This document shows positions 12,090 to 23,500 of a stretch of 64,000 nt of DNA, in pieces. The notes below the pieces were generated by a model that worked only from the letters and a program-made list of their open reading frames with translations, had not been told where the DNA came from and ran no database searches. Positions within the stretch are counted from its first letter, which is position 1; each line of letters starts with the position of its first letter. Both the position numbers and the translations under genes were made by a program. Source of the stretch: Petrosia ficiformis (lineage: Eukaryota > Porifera > Demospongiae > Haplosclerida > Petrosiidae); contig OX345636.1 in NCBI GenBank assembly GCA_947044365.1, forward strand, positions 57,019,746 to 57,083,745, given 5' to 3'.

Positions 12090-14494
12090 ACTTGTCATAT
12101 GCTCAAAAATATGGGTGTGGGACGTAATTATTTAATTAACCCTGTATTTTGATATTTTCATGTGCAAAATATTGTGATACCGTACCATGATGTAGGAATG
12201 GATTTTAAATTTTAACTAAATACCGGTATACTGCCCAGCCATACTTACCTATACACAACACTTTAAATATACATAGAGACATTTGTATATCTGTATTTAC
12301 AGGCCTTCATTTACAAAATATGTTGGTATAAGCAACAAGTGATTGTATGAATATATTTATTATAAGTTAATGATTGACTACTGTAAGTTGTTTAGTAGTA
12401 AAAGTTTACTGGAAAATCTGTGTAAGTCTTTGTGTGTATGTGTGTCTGTGTGTGTCTGTGTCACTGTCACAGTGTGCATGTCTGTCTATCCATATGTTTG
12501 TCTGTCTGCGTGTGACTGTGTATATGTTTGTGGGAGTACATTGTGTATGTGTCTGTGTGTATCTGTCTCTTTGTCCATGTGTTTATCTGTCTGTCTGTGT
12601 ATATATCTGTCTGTCTGTGTGTGAATCTATGTCTATGTGTGTGTGACAATGTCTAGGTCTGTGTGATTGTACATGTATACTGTCTGTGTCTGTCTATCTT
12701 TCTATGTCTATCTATCTTTCAGTAGATGTATAATATATATTCATGCTTCTGTTTATTTCTAAACCTTTATTTATATATTTATATATGTCTGTCATTGTAT
12801 ATATATATGTACATTATATGATATATAGTATAAGTCAATAAAAGTTAATGTTTCGTATTTGTAATACAACTGTAGTATGAAAGTGATCGTATTGTGCTAT
12901 TTAAGTAACAGTTATAACACACTTTACTGTGATTATGTGTTTTATTGTAGCAGGAGGACGGGTCAATAAAGGTTACTAGTGAATTATTCTCTGTTGTGTA
13001 TACTGACTGACTCAGGAAAATTGTTGTGGTGGTAAGTATCAAATCTTAACTTGTGTATATGTGTACATGTAGATGTATATACCAGTTACAGTATACATGT
13101 ACATGTACATGTATGTCATGTACGTGTAGATGTACAGTATATGTCAAAAAAAAGTCACCATACAGTACAGTAATTACTCAGTAGTTTCATCCTTTATTAG
13201 TAGAGGTGAGCAAAGTGTGCAATAACTAACTTATTGCATGCGAAAGTGTGCAATAAGTGATTTAATGTTCAATAATGTGACGCATTATCTGCACTGTGAT
13301 TGGTCACAGGTCACATGATCAGCAATAATGTTATGTTTAAATGGTTTAATTGTGTTTAAATGCTTAATTAACGTTTGTTATTAATCATTGTTGAAATATG
13401 GGTGTGGTTTACAACTCAAACAGCCAAGACTTTACTTTTATTTCGCTCAGAAGAATTCAGATCTAAACAAAGTTGATATTCCAGAAGTCTTTGGGGGTGG
13501 CAGAAAATCCCTAAGGGGCACAAATACCCCTCATTCTTCTGTATACCATGCCAATCAATTGACCAAGCCTCTGGAATGTCATAACATCATTAACTGCTAT
13601 ACAATGTGTATGTGACACAAGAATATAAATATAAAAACCAATCATACACAGACATAAAAAACTACAATCCAATGTTACATAACGTTATACATGTGTATTG
13701 TATTATGTAATACTTGTACTTGTATGACTGCATATGTGCACGATGTTACATGTACATGTAATATATATTATATGTGTGTATATACATGTATTATGTGTAT
13801 ATTATAACTATGTACATGTGGTGCTATATGTGTATAAGTACATGTAATTATTTGTATATGTACATGTAGTTTATATGTACATCTACATGTAATACTGTAT
13901 GTGTGTGTGTCTATGTCTTAGTCTATGTGTGTGTGTGTGTGTGTCTATGACTGTGTGTGTGAGTATGCATGTGTGAGTATGTGTTTATGTCTAGGTCTAT
14001 GTGTGTGTCTGTGTCTGTGTCTGTGTGTGAGTATGCATGTGTGTGTCTATATGTCTGTGTGTGTGAGTATGCATGTCTGTGTCTATGTCTGTACATGTAC
14101 ATGTATTTGAATATAAATACCACATGTCTATAATATTATATTGATTGCTTAATCATGACTTGTTATTGCAGATAAGGATCGGTAACATTATCAGTACATG
14201 TCTCAAGTAATTTATCATTTATCACAATTTTGTTAAATGTTATTAGTAAATCACTATTTGTCAACCACATTTCCCTATAACCTACCTGTGGTATGACATA
14301 CTAGTGTCATAGTGTAGTGTTTAAGAGTTAGGAGTGGGTTTTACGGATCAATGCAAGATATAAATATTAAAATGTATTGTTATCGTTTTACATGTGCATC
14401 TAATTTCCCATTATCATCACAGTTATTGTACGTAGTGTATTCATGAAAAATGGATATTGAAATGCTGATAAAGGGAGTTCAAATCGCTTCTTAC
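12090..14494. repeat. Intergenic with GT/GTCT microsatellites and a dispersed repeat
   Basis: Holds GTGTCTGT-type tracts at 12430-12720 and 13900-14090, and a dispersed repeat at about 13490-13690 (GGTGGCAGAAAATCCCTAAG and CAAGCCTCTGGAATGTCATA) with a close second copy at about 16815-17000. Open frames on both strands across the GT tracts are repeat translations. Confidence 0.6.
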
Positions 14495-14496
14495 AG

Positions 14497-15023
14497 TGGC
14501 TGAAGTTTCCAAAGGTAGAATCAGAGCAAATCCTTCATCATTGTATTCTGGAATGAATTTTGGTGATGAGAATGTTACCAGTATAGAATTATTAATGACT
14601 GAACCGCCTGATATTACCATTGTTTTACAAAATAGAATTTTTATTATTTTATTTTATATTTATTAATTCAGTTTATGTTATTTTTATAATTATATTATTA
14701 TTATGCAAATAGGTTGGAGAGGCACAGTGACACGGGTTATAATGATAGGAAGAGGAGGATTAATATATAGTATAGCGCAATTAAAAATTCGTTACATCTT
14801 TGCTCGCGCGTATCCAGCCCCTCCCACTCTAACGGAGTGGTATCATGTACATTCAGAACAGTTCAAGAAAATAGTTACTCTCCACCTTCCCCGTGCTGCT
14901 GTTATTTACACAGTGGAAGAAGCTTCTGATTTAAAATTTTGTTCTCCTGATAGCTCCAGTGGTCCACCATATGAATTTGAAGAGATGAATGGCGGTTCTT
15001 TTACCCTGCTTATTACCTATTGA
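14497..15023 (+). pseudogene. Orphan ZU5-like gene fragment
   Basis: An exon-like stretch starts after a CTTACAG at about 14496 and reads VAEVSKGRIRANPSSLYSG onward. From about 14710 a second open stretch runs to TGA at 15021-15023 and contains TLHLPRAAVIYTVEEASDL, then GPPYEFEEMNGGSFTLL. The latter aligns by eye with the second half of the ZU5 exons of copies A-C (LHMQHCVYL ... PPYKFQFIEGGKF in C). It is more diverged than A, B or C are from one another. It is probably the remnant of a different ZU5 gene; no Kelch, coiled-coil or helical exons are visible beside it. Confidence 0.5.
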
Positions 15024-17068
15024 TTTACAGCATTTTTCAAGTATTGTGGTTGGAACAAGTAAAATTGTTAATCAACTATTTCTATCTCACATGTTTTACA
15101 AGTCTAATTTAGCTAAAATGAATTTACAACTTGATAACAAAGAATGATCCCCATTTTTGTAAAGGTTAGTCATTTATATCGTATTCAACCCTAGATCTCA
15201 TTGAAGCAGACATTTCAGATTGTGACAAAATTAGCCAATCAACATTCTGTTTACTTTAATAAAAGTTTGATGAAGTGCTATTGAGATGTGAAGGCATTAG
15301 TAGCTAAAATTGTGAAGTCATGTTTATAGAAGTACTAGTAGACATGCAGTATCAGTTGTTATTGTAGACACATGTTTACGACATAGTAATTGATCTTTGG
15401 CGAGCGTAACCGTGTAGAGTGGCGTTTGTATGTTTGTCATGCATGCCATTATTATTTTATTTACATATTCAATAACAATAAACACGACAGAGACAGAGAG
15501 AATTAGCAAGAGCTTGTAGGAGGACTATGGAGAGTCCAGAGCAACACTAAGCGTGACTGGAAGGTGATCAATTAAGATCTAGGAGGAGAAGAACATTAGA
15601 GTCCCCAGATGATCGAGAAGCTGACAAAATGAGAGTAAGTAGACAAAGAGCAGTAGAGACCCCAGTGCATCGAGAGACAAGACTGGAAGCAGAGAAAAGT
15701 AGATTTAGAAGAAAGGACATACATGAAGAAAGTGGAGAGAACAAAAATATAATATTTATTATTAACACGAATATAAAGAGCATGATAATAATAATAACTA
15801 GATGAATGCAAGGCGTAAGCTTATAACATAATTTGTCTAAGGATCTTCAGCTTGTGTGGATATTCTCGCTTCTCTCTGATTGTTATCATATAGTACAGAA
15901 TATAGCAGCATGTTTATACCAAATTAAAGTGTATGATGTAGGAATGCAGGCTCACAACCAATACATATCTGCCATGATGATTTCTTACCCATCTTTATAA
16001 TTATAAAGTATGAGATTTTAGCTAATGTCCACTTCTGGATTGCCACTACTGTCATTGCATTAGTGCAAGGTAGTAACAGCAATAATCCAGTGATGAGACC
16101 ATTATATAAAGCACATTCATGCATTAAGATGGGTCTCTGAACATGCATGAATGCACTCCCTTGAAAAATTGAATAAATTGCTAGATTGATCATGAGCACA
16201 TCTTAGCACTTTTAAATGTAAATAATTATATACTCAAACTAGTGTAGTCTCATGTAGCCAAACCCAACCTGCTTTGTAGTAGTCATTAGCAATGTACGTT
16301 GTGGAATTATAAATTGATAGCTGCGCTACACATCACACAGGTTCAAAGACAAATTCTGTTGGATCTAGAAAGGTTTTGCTTGCATATCTGGAATGATTTG
16401 TATCATCAAAGGTTGTCTCAAAATATGTCCTGCATGATGTGTTCAGGGAGAGAGCACCTTGGAGCATAAAAAAGTGTACAAAGCCATTGTCCCTCCTACA
16501 CTGTTTTCTCACAGGTGGAAGCCGAGTTGGACCTATCTTCAAGAAGCTTGATCTCTACACAAGCATTAAAAATCGATGATGAATCCAAACACATTTTAGT
16601 TTGTTATAATCATGTTCCATTTGTTAGTTATTTCAAATGCTCAGAATATTCCATGGAGAGTTTACTGTCTGGAATCCCAAGGATATTACTTGAGAATGGT
16701 ACCGTCTAATAGGATAGTGAATGTATACTTACTGTACCCCAATGGTGAGGGTCCTGTACAATTCACAATTAGAAATTGTATACCCTGGTCAACAGGCAAC
16801 ATTTAATTTGAAATCTCTGTGGTGGTGGCAGAAAATCCCTAAGGGGCACAAATACCCCTCATTCTTTTGTATACCATGCCAATTAAGCCTCTGGAATGTC
16901 ATAATATCATTAACTGCTATACAATATACAATGTATATGTGACACAAGAATATAAATATAAAAACCAATCATACACAGACAAGCCATAAATAATACGGTA
17001 ATACAATCCAATGTTACATAATGCTATACATGTGTATTGTAGTATGTAATACTTGTACTTGTATGACT
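15024..17068. other. Intergenic, with dispersed repeat copies
   Basis: Contains the second copy of the GGCAGAAAATCCCTAAGG repeat (about 16815-17000), a phrase TATACTTACTGTACCCCAAT (16727-16746) that recurs near 43485, and unique sequence. Several 60-90-codon frames occur on both strands, but none shows a domain, splice support or a second copy, so I do not call genes. Confidence 0.45.
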
Positions 17069-17300
17069 GTATGTGTATATGTACATGTATTACTATATGT
17101 GTATATCATATGTACATGTATTACTATATGTGTATATGTACATGTATTACTATATGTGTATATGTACATGTATTACTATATGTGTATATGAACATGTATT
17201 ACTATATGTGTATATGAACATGTATTACTATATGTGTATATATACATATATTATTATATGTGTATAATTATGTACATGTAATACTATATGTGTAAATGTA
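17069..17300 (+). repeat. 26-bp minisatellite
   Basis: Units of TATTACTATATGTGTATATG plus TACATG repeat with a 26-base period (TTAC at 17121, 17147 and 17173). About eight copies, the last ones diverged. Confidence 0.8.
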
Positions 17301-18639
17301 TTACTTACCACTCTATGTGTACATGTACATGTATACAATAGTCTCATACTAATATACTTTTTACAATATAAGAAGCCATTACAAACACTTATGTAAACTA
17401 CTACTAAGAATTGTCATTAGAAGGTCTTCCCTGTTAGCTTGTACAAGTACTAGTTTCATTTCATCTTGATATATGTGACCGTGGATGAGAAAACGTGCCA
17501 CAAGCAACAATTTTTTAAAATCTAAACATGCTGCTCTTCATGGTGGTGTAATCGCTTTTGAAATCTGACATACCTTAAGCGTTTATGTTGATAAATTGGC
17601 ATTAGAATGAATGTGAACTCTTGTGAAATTTGGCTTGTAACTACAAATAAATTTTAGTTTTTTTTGGCACATTTTCTCAGCTGTGGTCACATAATTATAT
17701 ATATATATATTTATAGTACATGTCATAACAAAGCCTAGTATATACAAAAATAATATTAATACAATGTATATAGCATAGTATTATAGGTACAACCTGTGGT
17801 GTATTATTATTAATACAATTCTAAAATCTGATAAACAATTTTTGTTACTTATTCATTTCATAGTAATTAGTATGTAAATAAACTTGTACTAATAACATCC
17901 ACAGAAGTTATCAGTATTACCATGGGATTTATGTTTGAAGTAAATACATTGTCCATTCTTTATTACAGTATGTAACCTATTTACACATTATTGCTAGAAT
18001 ATATGAACCCTATATACTTGTAAGCATAGAAATGAAATTATTATAATATGGTCTTAAGAGGATATTATTGAAACTAATGTAACCAAATGAGGGTTAGAAT
18101 TGATATGATGATATCATCAATATAATATAATTATATTATATTATTGTAAATTATAAATGTTATATTATAGTTTTATTATTATAATCTCATTATTATTCAT
18201 ACCATGTAAAGCAATATATACTAAACCTTTCTTTATGAAACTCTTCTTTGATACTGGAAGAGAAGTGACATGATTATCCTATCATTTATCATTGGTTTTA
18301 ATGGATATATCATAGTATCATGACAGCTCTAATATACGAAGGTTATCTGTCTAGAGGTCATTATTATCATATATCACCAAATGAGATAATCGTATCTCAA
18401 TATCAAATGTATGAGGTATGTATCATGATAATATGTAAAGTGATGACAAGATTATAAACAAATACTTAATACACTTAATTATAAAACACTTGAAGACTAT
18501 GTTATGATTAAATATCTCCTTATCGAAACTTACCATATCAATACACTATAGTATAAAGAGAAGTTAATTAATTGGCATCCATTTATATATACTAATTGAT
18601 TAATTAGTTGTTATGAAAAATAACACATGTGGTCTTATG

Positions 18640-19175
18640 TGTCACTCATGTGAGTGGGTATCGTTCTGTTCCATTAATTGTTCCATTTTGCATTTCATTC
18701 CGTGTTTTAGTCATCTCTGTTAGAATGGGTATGCATCTGTTAGAATGAGTATGGTCTATTAGAATGAGTGTGTCTCTATCATAATGGGTATGAGTCTGTT
18801 AGAATGTGTATGTAACTATGTTTCTATCTGAATGACTATGGGTCTATCATATTGTGTATGTGTATGTTATAATGGGTACCTGTCTTTAATAAAGGTGTGT
18901 GTCTTTTATGTGTCTATGATAATCACAATGCGTCTGTTACAATGGAATATTTTTTCTCTCAATAGAGCTCATCCTTACATACAAAATGACACTGGTGGTT
19001 TTATGTATCGTTCACATGAGTGGGTGTGGCTTTGTTTCCTATATCATTCCATTCTGTGTTTTAGTCATGTCTGTACAGACATATCTATCATGATAAAATG
19101 TTTCTATTATAATGGGTACATGTATGTTTCTGTTATGTGTCTATCATAATATCGTGTGTCTGTTGGAATGGGTAT
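18640..19175 (+). repeat. Degenerate 20-bp minisatellite
   Basis: Units of the type TCTGTTAGAATGGGTATGTG and TCTATCATAATGGGTATG recur irregularly. A longer duplication is included: the stretch ending CCGTGTTTTAGTCATCTCTG (about 18700) matches CTGTGTTTTAGTCATGTCTG (about 19053). No coding potential. Confidence 0.6.
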
Positions 19176-19210
19176 GTGTCTATCCCTTAATATATATATA
19201 TATATATATA

Positions 19211-19697
19211 TATATAGTATGATGGTGACATCATCCCTTTGATGTGGTGAGTCCTATATATTCAAGGGCGTAGCTAGCAGTAGGCTAGGGTAGGCTTTAG
19301 CCTACCCTGAGATTTTGAACTTATTTCTTAATTACTTCTCAAAATATTGTATATAATAAAATTAAAATAAATTATATACTTACAGGATAAAAATAATGAT
19401 AATTATGTTGGAAATATAATTATTTTCCAGACAACTTTTGATTCTTTTCAGTAAATACAGTTTAGATCACTTCTATAGCGCCATATTAAACGAATAGGCT
19501 TGGTTAGTCAATTGTTACGAAATTATTAATTGACCACACTCATTATGAATAATTAATTACTAAAATTTTCGGCGCGCTGCGCGCGCCATTTTCTTTTAGC
19601 CTACCTTATTCATTCTTCCTAGCTACGCCCTTGTATATATTGTATATAGACCTTCCATTTGCACACTATGCAGGAGATGTCACCATCATACTATATA
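19211..19697. mobile_element. Small palindromic MITE split by a second MITE
   Basis: The outer ends ATATAGTATGATGGTGACATC (19213-) and its reverse complement ending at 19697 form an inverted pair. Without the inner insertion the outer element is only about 108 bp. It was there first, because the inner element's target duplication lies inside it. Confidence 0.65.
19263..19633. mobile_element. hAT-like MITE with 8-bp target duplication
   Basis: Ends are CAAGGGCGTAGCTAG and its inverted copy CTAGCTACGCCCTTG. The 8 bases TATATATT occur immediately on both sides (19255-19262 and 19634-19641). Eight-base duplications and CA-G-GGCG ends are typical of hAT elements. There is a short GGCGCGCTGCGCGCGCC palindrome near 19570. 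No transposase. Confidence 0.8.
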
Positions 19698-20030
19698 ATA
19701 TACATATACACATGTATATACATATATGCAGATATTGAGTGTAAATAATCACATGTCACTTTGTGTAGGAAGACAACAAACTAGTCTATCAGTGAAAAAA
19801 TTGTAATTAGTGTTTATACAAGCATCATCTTTTGTACTATTATATTTGTAGCTGACATATTTCTTATTCTGGAATGTGTATTATGTTATAATAAGATGTA
19901 TTACATGTTTACATGTAAACACATTATGAAAATTCTCATGCTATTATGAGGAGGAAGGAAATTAAGGGGTACTGTCCTGTATAATATATTCCTGTGTATA
20001 ATACATATAGTTTATGTTTTATTTCTACAG

Positions 20031-20083
20031 GTAAAAAGTTACGTAAAGTTCAGCAACAAACTCAAGTAGACAAGAAACAATAG
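20031..20083 (+). pseudogene. Terminal exon of second gene, first copy
   Basis: After a TTTCTACAG acceptor the exon reads KKLRKVQQQTQVDKKQ then TAG. The copy at 43808-43896 has CAG at that position and continues QQFGTNVASILS before TGA, so this one carries a CAG-to-TAG change. Strong conservation of frame and acceptor between the copies indicates a real exon of an unknown gene lying just upstream of each Kelch-ZU5 gene. Confidence 0.45.
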
Positions 20084-20469
20084 CAATTTGGTACTGATGT
20101 GGCTTCCATCCTTTCTTGCATTTGAGTTGAGACTGGATATATTTAAGCTGAGACTGGATATAAGTCTAAAACTAAATCATGTGATTTTCATGTGATGATG
20201 TGTGTCGAATGAAAATTATTATAATTTATAATAATTTTTTATAATTATATTGTTGATTGTATAGTTTAGTTTAGTAGTTATAATTATTGTTTTAGTTAGT
20301 TTTTTGTTCATTGAAAGTTTCAAAATAATTATTATTGAATTCTATATTAAAAATATTAATGTGTTATTCAACCTGTTTAACTGGTTTATTATTCCTGTTT
20401 GATTATTATATGACCTCTTAATTATAATTATATTTGTCATTAATTACAATAACAATATTCATAACATTC

Positions 20470-20560
20470 TCACATGATATCATGTGATCACTTAGCAACC
20501 AGTGTTGACTCTTTACATACCACAAGGTGTGGCTCTTAAGTTTTTGTCTCTCTCTATATA
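20470..20560 (+). promoter_or_regulatory. Conserved upstream block of copy B
   Basis: The 90 bases before the ATG are nearly the same as those before copy C (44163-44251): GTGATCACTTAGCAA, then ACCACAAGGTGTGGCTCTTA and a T/C-rich run up to the ATG. A TCTATATAA word lies directly before the B start codon; in C it is altered, so it is not a reliable TATA box. Conservation across duplicated genes suggests the 5' UTR and core promoter. Confidence 0.5.
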
Positions 20561-20567
20561 ATGGCTA
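20561..20567 (+). CDS. Seven-nucleotide start exon of copy B
   Basis: ATGGCTA is followed by the donor GTGAGT. Joined to the exon starting at 20726 (after TTATTATCAG), it reads M-A-S-E-Y and runs straight into the Kelch domain with no gap in frame. The same seven bases and donor occur in copy C at 44252-44258. The large exon has no in-frame ATG before the first blade, which supports this start. Confidence 0.65.
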
Positions 20568-23500
20568 GTGAGTTATAAACACTTGATACATTAGATATTT
20601 TAATAGGTAGTTATTAATAAACAAGTACTGGTTTGTGTATTAATAATATTATATAGCATGTATTTGTTAAATATGTGTGTTACTTGTCATGTTATTATAA
20701 TCATGTATTGATTGTTTATTATCAGGTGAATATCAGTTGGGATGGAGGACTGACCACTCTACTGTAGTCATTAACAATACACTATATTGCTGGGGAGGAG
20801 ACCAGAAGAACCTTCCTTATGTACATGACAATGAAGAGAAGAGGAAGATTACGTCTTCTATTGATTTATTCCATTTCCCATCATTCACATGGGAGAGGAG
20901 GTCTACTACAGGTACTCCACCTCTAGGAGTGTTCCATTCTGCTTGCACTAAAATAGACAATAACATTTTCTACTATGGTGGATGTTGCAAAACTGATGAT
21001 TGCAATTGCTTTCATAACAACTTATACAAACTCAACTCTCTTAATAACAACTGGAGGGAGGTGGTTAACAGTACTCCTGATAATGTACCAATGAAAAAGA
21101 TCGAATGTGGAATGATATCATTCAAAATCAATGGAAAATACAATTTATTAGTTTTCGGAGGATATGGACCAATACCAGTCACTACACACTCCCATTCCCA
21201 GTATATTCCACATCCTAACAGACCAAATCGCTGCATTACAAATGAAGCACACATGATGTGTGTTACTACATCACCAGGTATTACATGACTCACATTATGT
21301 ATTACATCATAATGATATCATGTATTTCCTTCAGGTCAATGGATAGTACCTGTCATAACAGGTACTCGTCCACCACCATGTGGTGGATTTACTATGCATA
21401 CACTTCATAATAATGAAGGTGTAATGTTTGGAGGGCAAACTATTGATGAGACTGGTGTACATACTGTTGATGATCTATATATATTCAGCTGTACACACAA
21501 CGCAATAGTGAGTTAATAATTGTTGAGTGTTTACTATTAATAATAGTACTGTTTCATTATTAATATAATATTAAATATCTTGTGCATAAAATATATAATT
21601 ATATTAACAGTTGTGTATTAGAATTGAGACCAGACTCTTCCAGTCTAGACACATAATTACACAAGAGATAGAAATTAATTAAGGGACTGGTTTCACTCAC
21701 TGAATATTATAATTATGGTATTGTAAAGATAATTTAATATTGATAGTTAATTAAGGAGGTGTGGTTTACAAATGTTTTGTAATGATACTATACACAGTGT
21801 AATGATATATGATATACTGAAGAGATTATGTTGAATATTATGAGTGTTGAGTTGAAACCAGTATAATGTTTATAACATGAATATATGTATATATACTCAA
21901 CCAGACATATAAATTATAACTAGTAATATTAATGATTATACCTATACTCCTGTTCATGTAATCCTCACATCATATCTAATAATTATAATTATTAGAACAG
22001 ATTCCACATTTCTACATAGTTGCATGTGCATAAAGCACCTAGTTATGTAAATTTCAAATTTTATACAAATTCATTAAAAATGTGAAGCACTATGAAAATC
22101 TATCTGTTAAATGGCTGTCAGATCAAAATAGAGGTGTGGTAGACTAGTATTGGATTGGTATCAATACTTGGACATTACTCAATACCAGTAATTTTAATAC
22201 TCAATACCCTCATTTATATACCTGTAGTTACATGTTCATAAGTTATAATTATTATCATGTCTGAACATAACCAATATATATCATAGTCATACATTTCTTC
22301 ATGATGTGGAAATTTTCAGTATATTTGTGTTTTGATAAACAACCACAAATATTTGATAATGTGTAATTATAATCACATGATTATTGATAATGTTATTATC
22401 AAAAATGTTTACTCATAAAAGAGTACATGTTGTGTTTATTAATAAATAATAATAATTCAAAATTAATTTTATATCGTAATAATCCACTTGTAAACCACAC
22501 CCCTTTTAAGTAAATAATCAACTTGATCTAATTAGTGCTTATTTTATTATCATTATTTATAATTTGTATTGATATTAACACATTGATGTATATTTGTATT
22601 TCTAATACTATAGGATTTTCAGAAAGTAGTCAAATCTACAGTGAACTGGCCTGAAAAGAGGGCTCTACATGCCAGTACTGTCATCAATACCATATCAAAT
22701 AAAGTAGTGACTTCTCATTTAATAATATCAGGTGGGATGGATGATGACCTTCACATAATTAACGACTTTTGGATTATTCAGTTATCCAGTTTCAACTGTT
22801 GTAAGGTAATGTACATCACATGACACATGTAATACATTGTTATCTTATATATTAATTTATATTAGTATCAGTTTTGTTATCATCAAATATTAATATTTAA
22901 AATACTGGTATATCACAAATATGAGTTAAAAGTGTTATCATTACATTTATAATATATTATATTAAATGAAAGATACTCTTTCTTGTACTAATATATAATA
23001 TTGTGTTCCTCATTTATAACATGTAATCATATTGTTTAATGTTTATATGTTAATATATTCATCTCTTCAGATTAATCTACCTGAATCTGTTACTAAGAGG
23101 TATGACCACTCTATGACCGCATACAAAATATCCAATGGACATGTTTGGTTGATAATCACTGGAGGATCCAACAAAGTTGATCAATCTCGTAATACCGGTA
23201 TTGTAATAACAGGTTCTGATGTTACAATCATTATTGAATTAGGTATGATAATTAATATACATATCATGTGATATATTAGTGATCATTATCATGTTTACTG
23301 GAATCACTAGTGATGTGTATAGTTTATGATATACAGGAATATTAAACTATATGATAATCTAGTTTCTGTGTATACAAGATAATAATCTAATAGTTGTATA
23401 TTCACTGATAATTTCAAGTTCTTATCTATTCTGAGATATTCAAGTATTCTATGAATCATAAACAAAACCTAAGAGAACTTTTGAAGTCAATCCATTTTCT

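Noticed and set aside
12343..14123. Open frames over GT and GTCT tracts
   Set aside because: Low-complexity repeat translations, open in several frames and on both strands.
16333..16806. Overlapping 64-70-codon frames on both strands
   Set aside because: No domain, no splice support, and partly inside a dispersed repeat.
18320..18415. Possible first exon MTALIYEGYLSRGHYYH ending at a GTATGT donor
   Set aside because: Only 32 codons, no second copy in the other spacer, no recognisable downstream exon.
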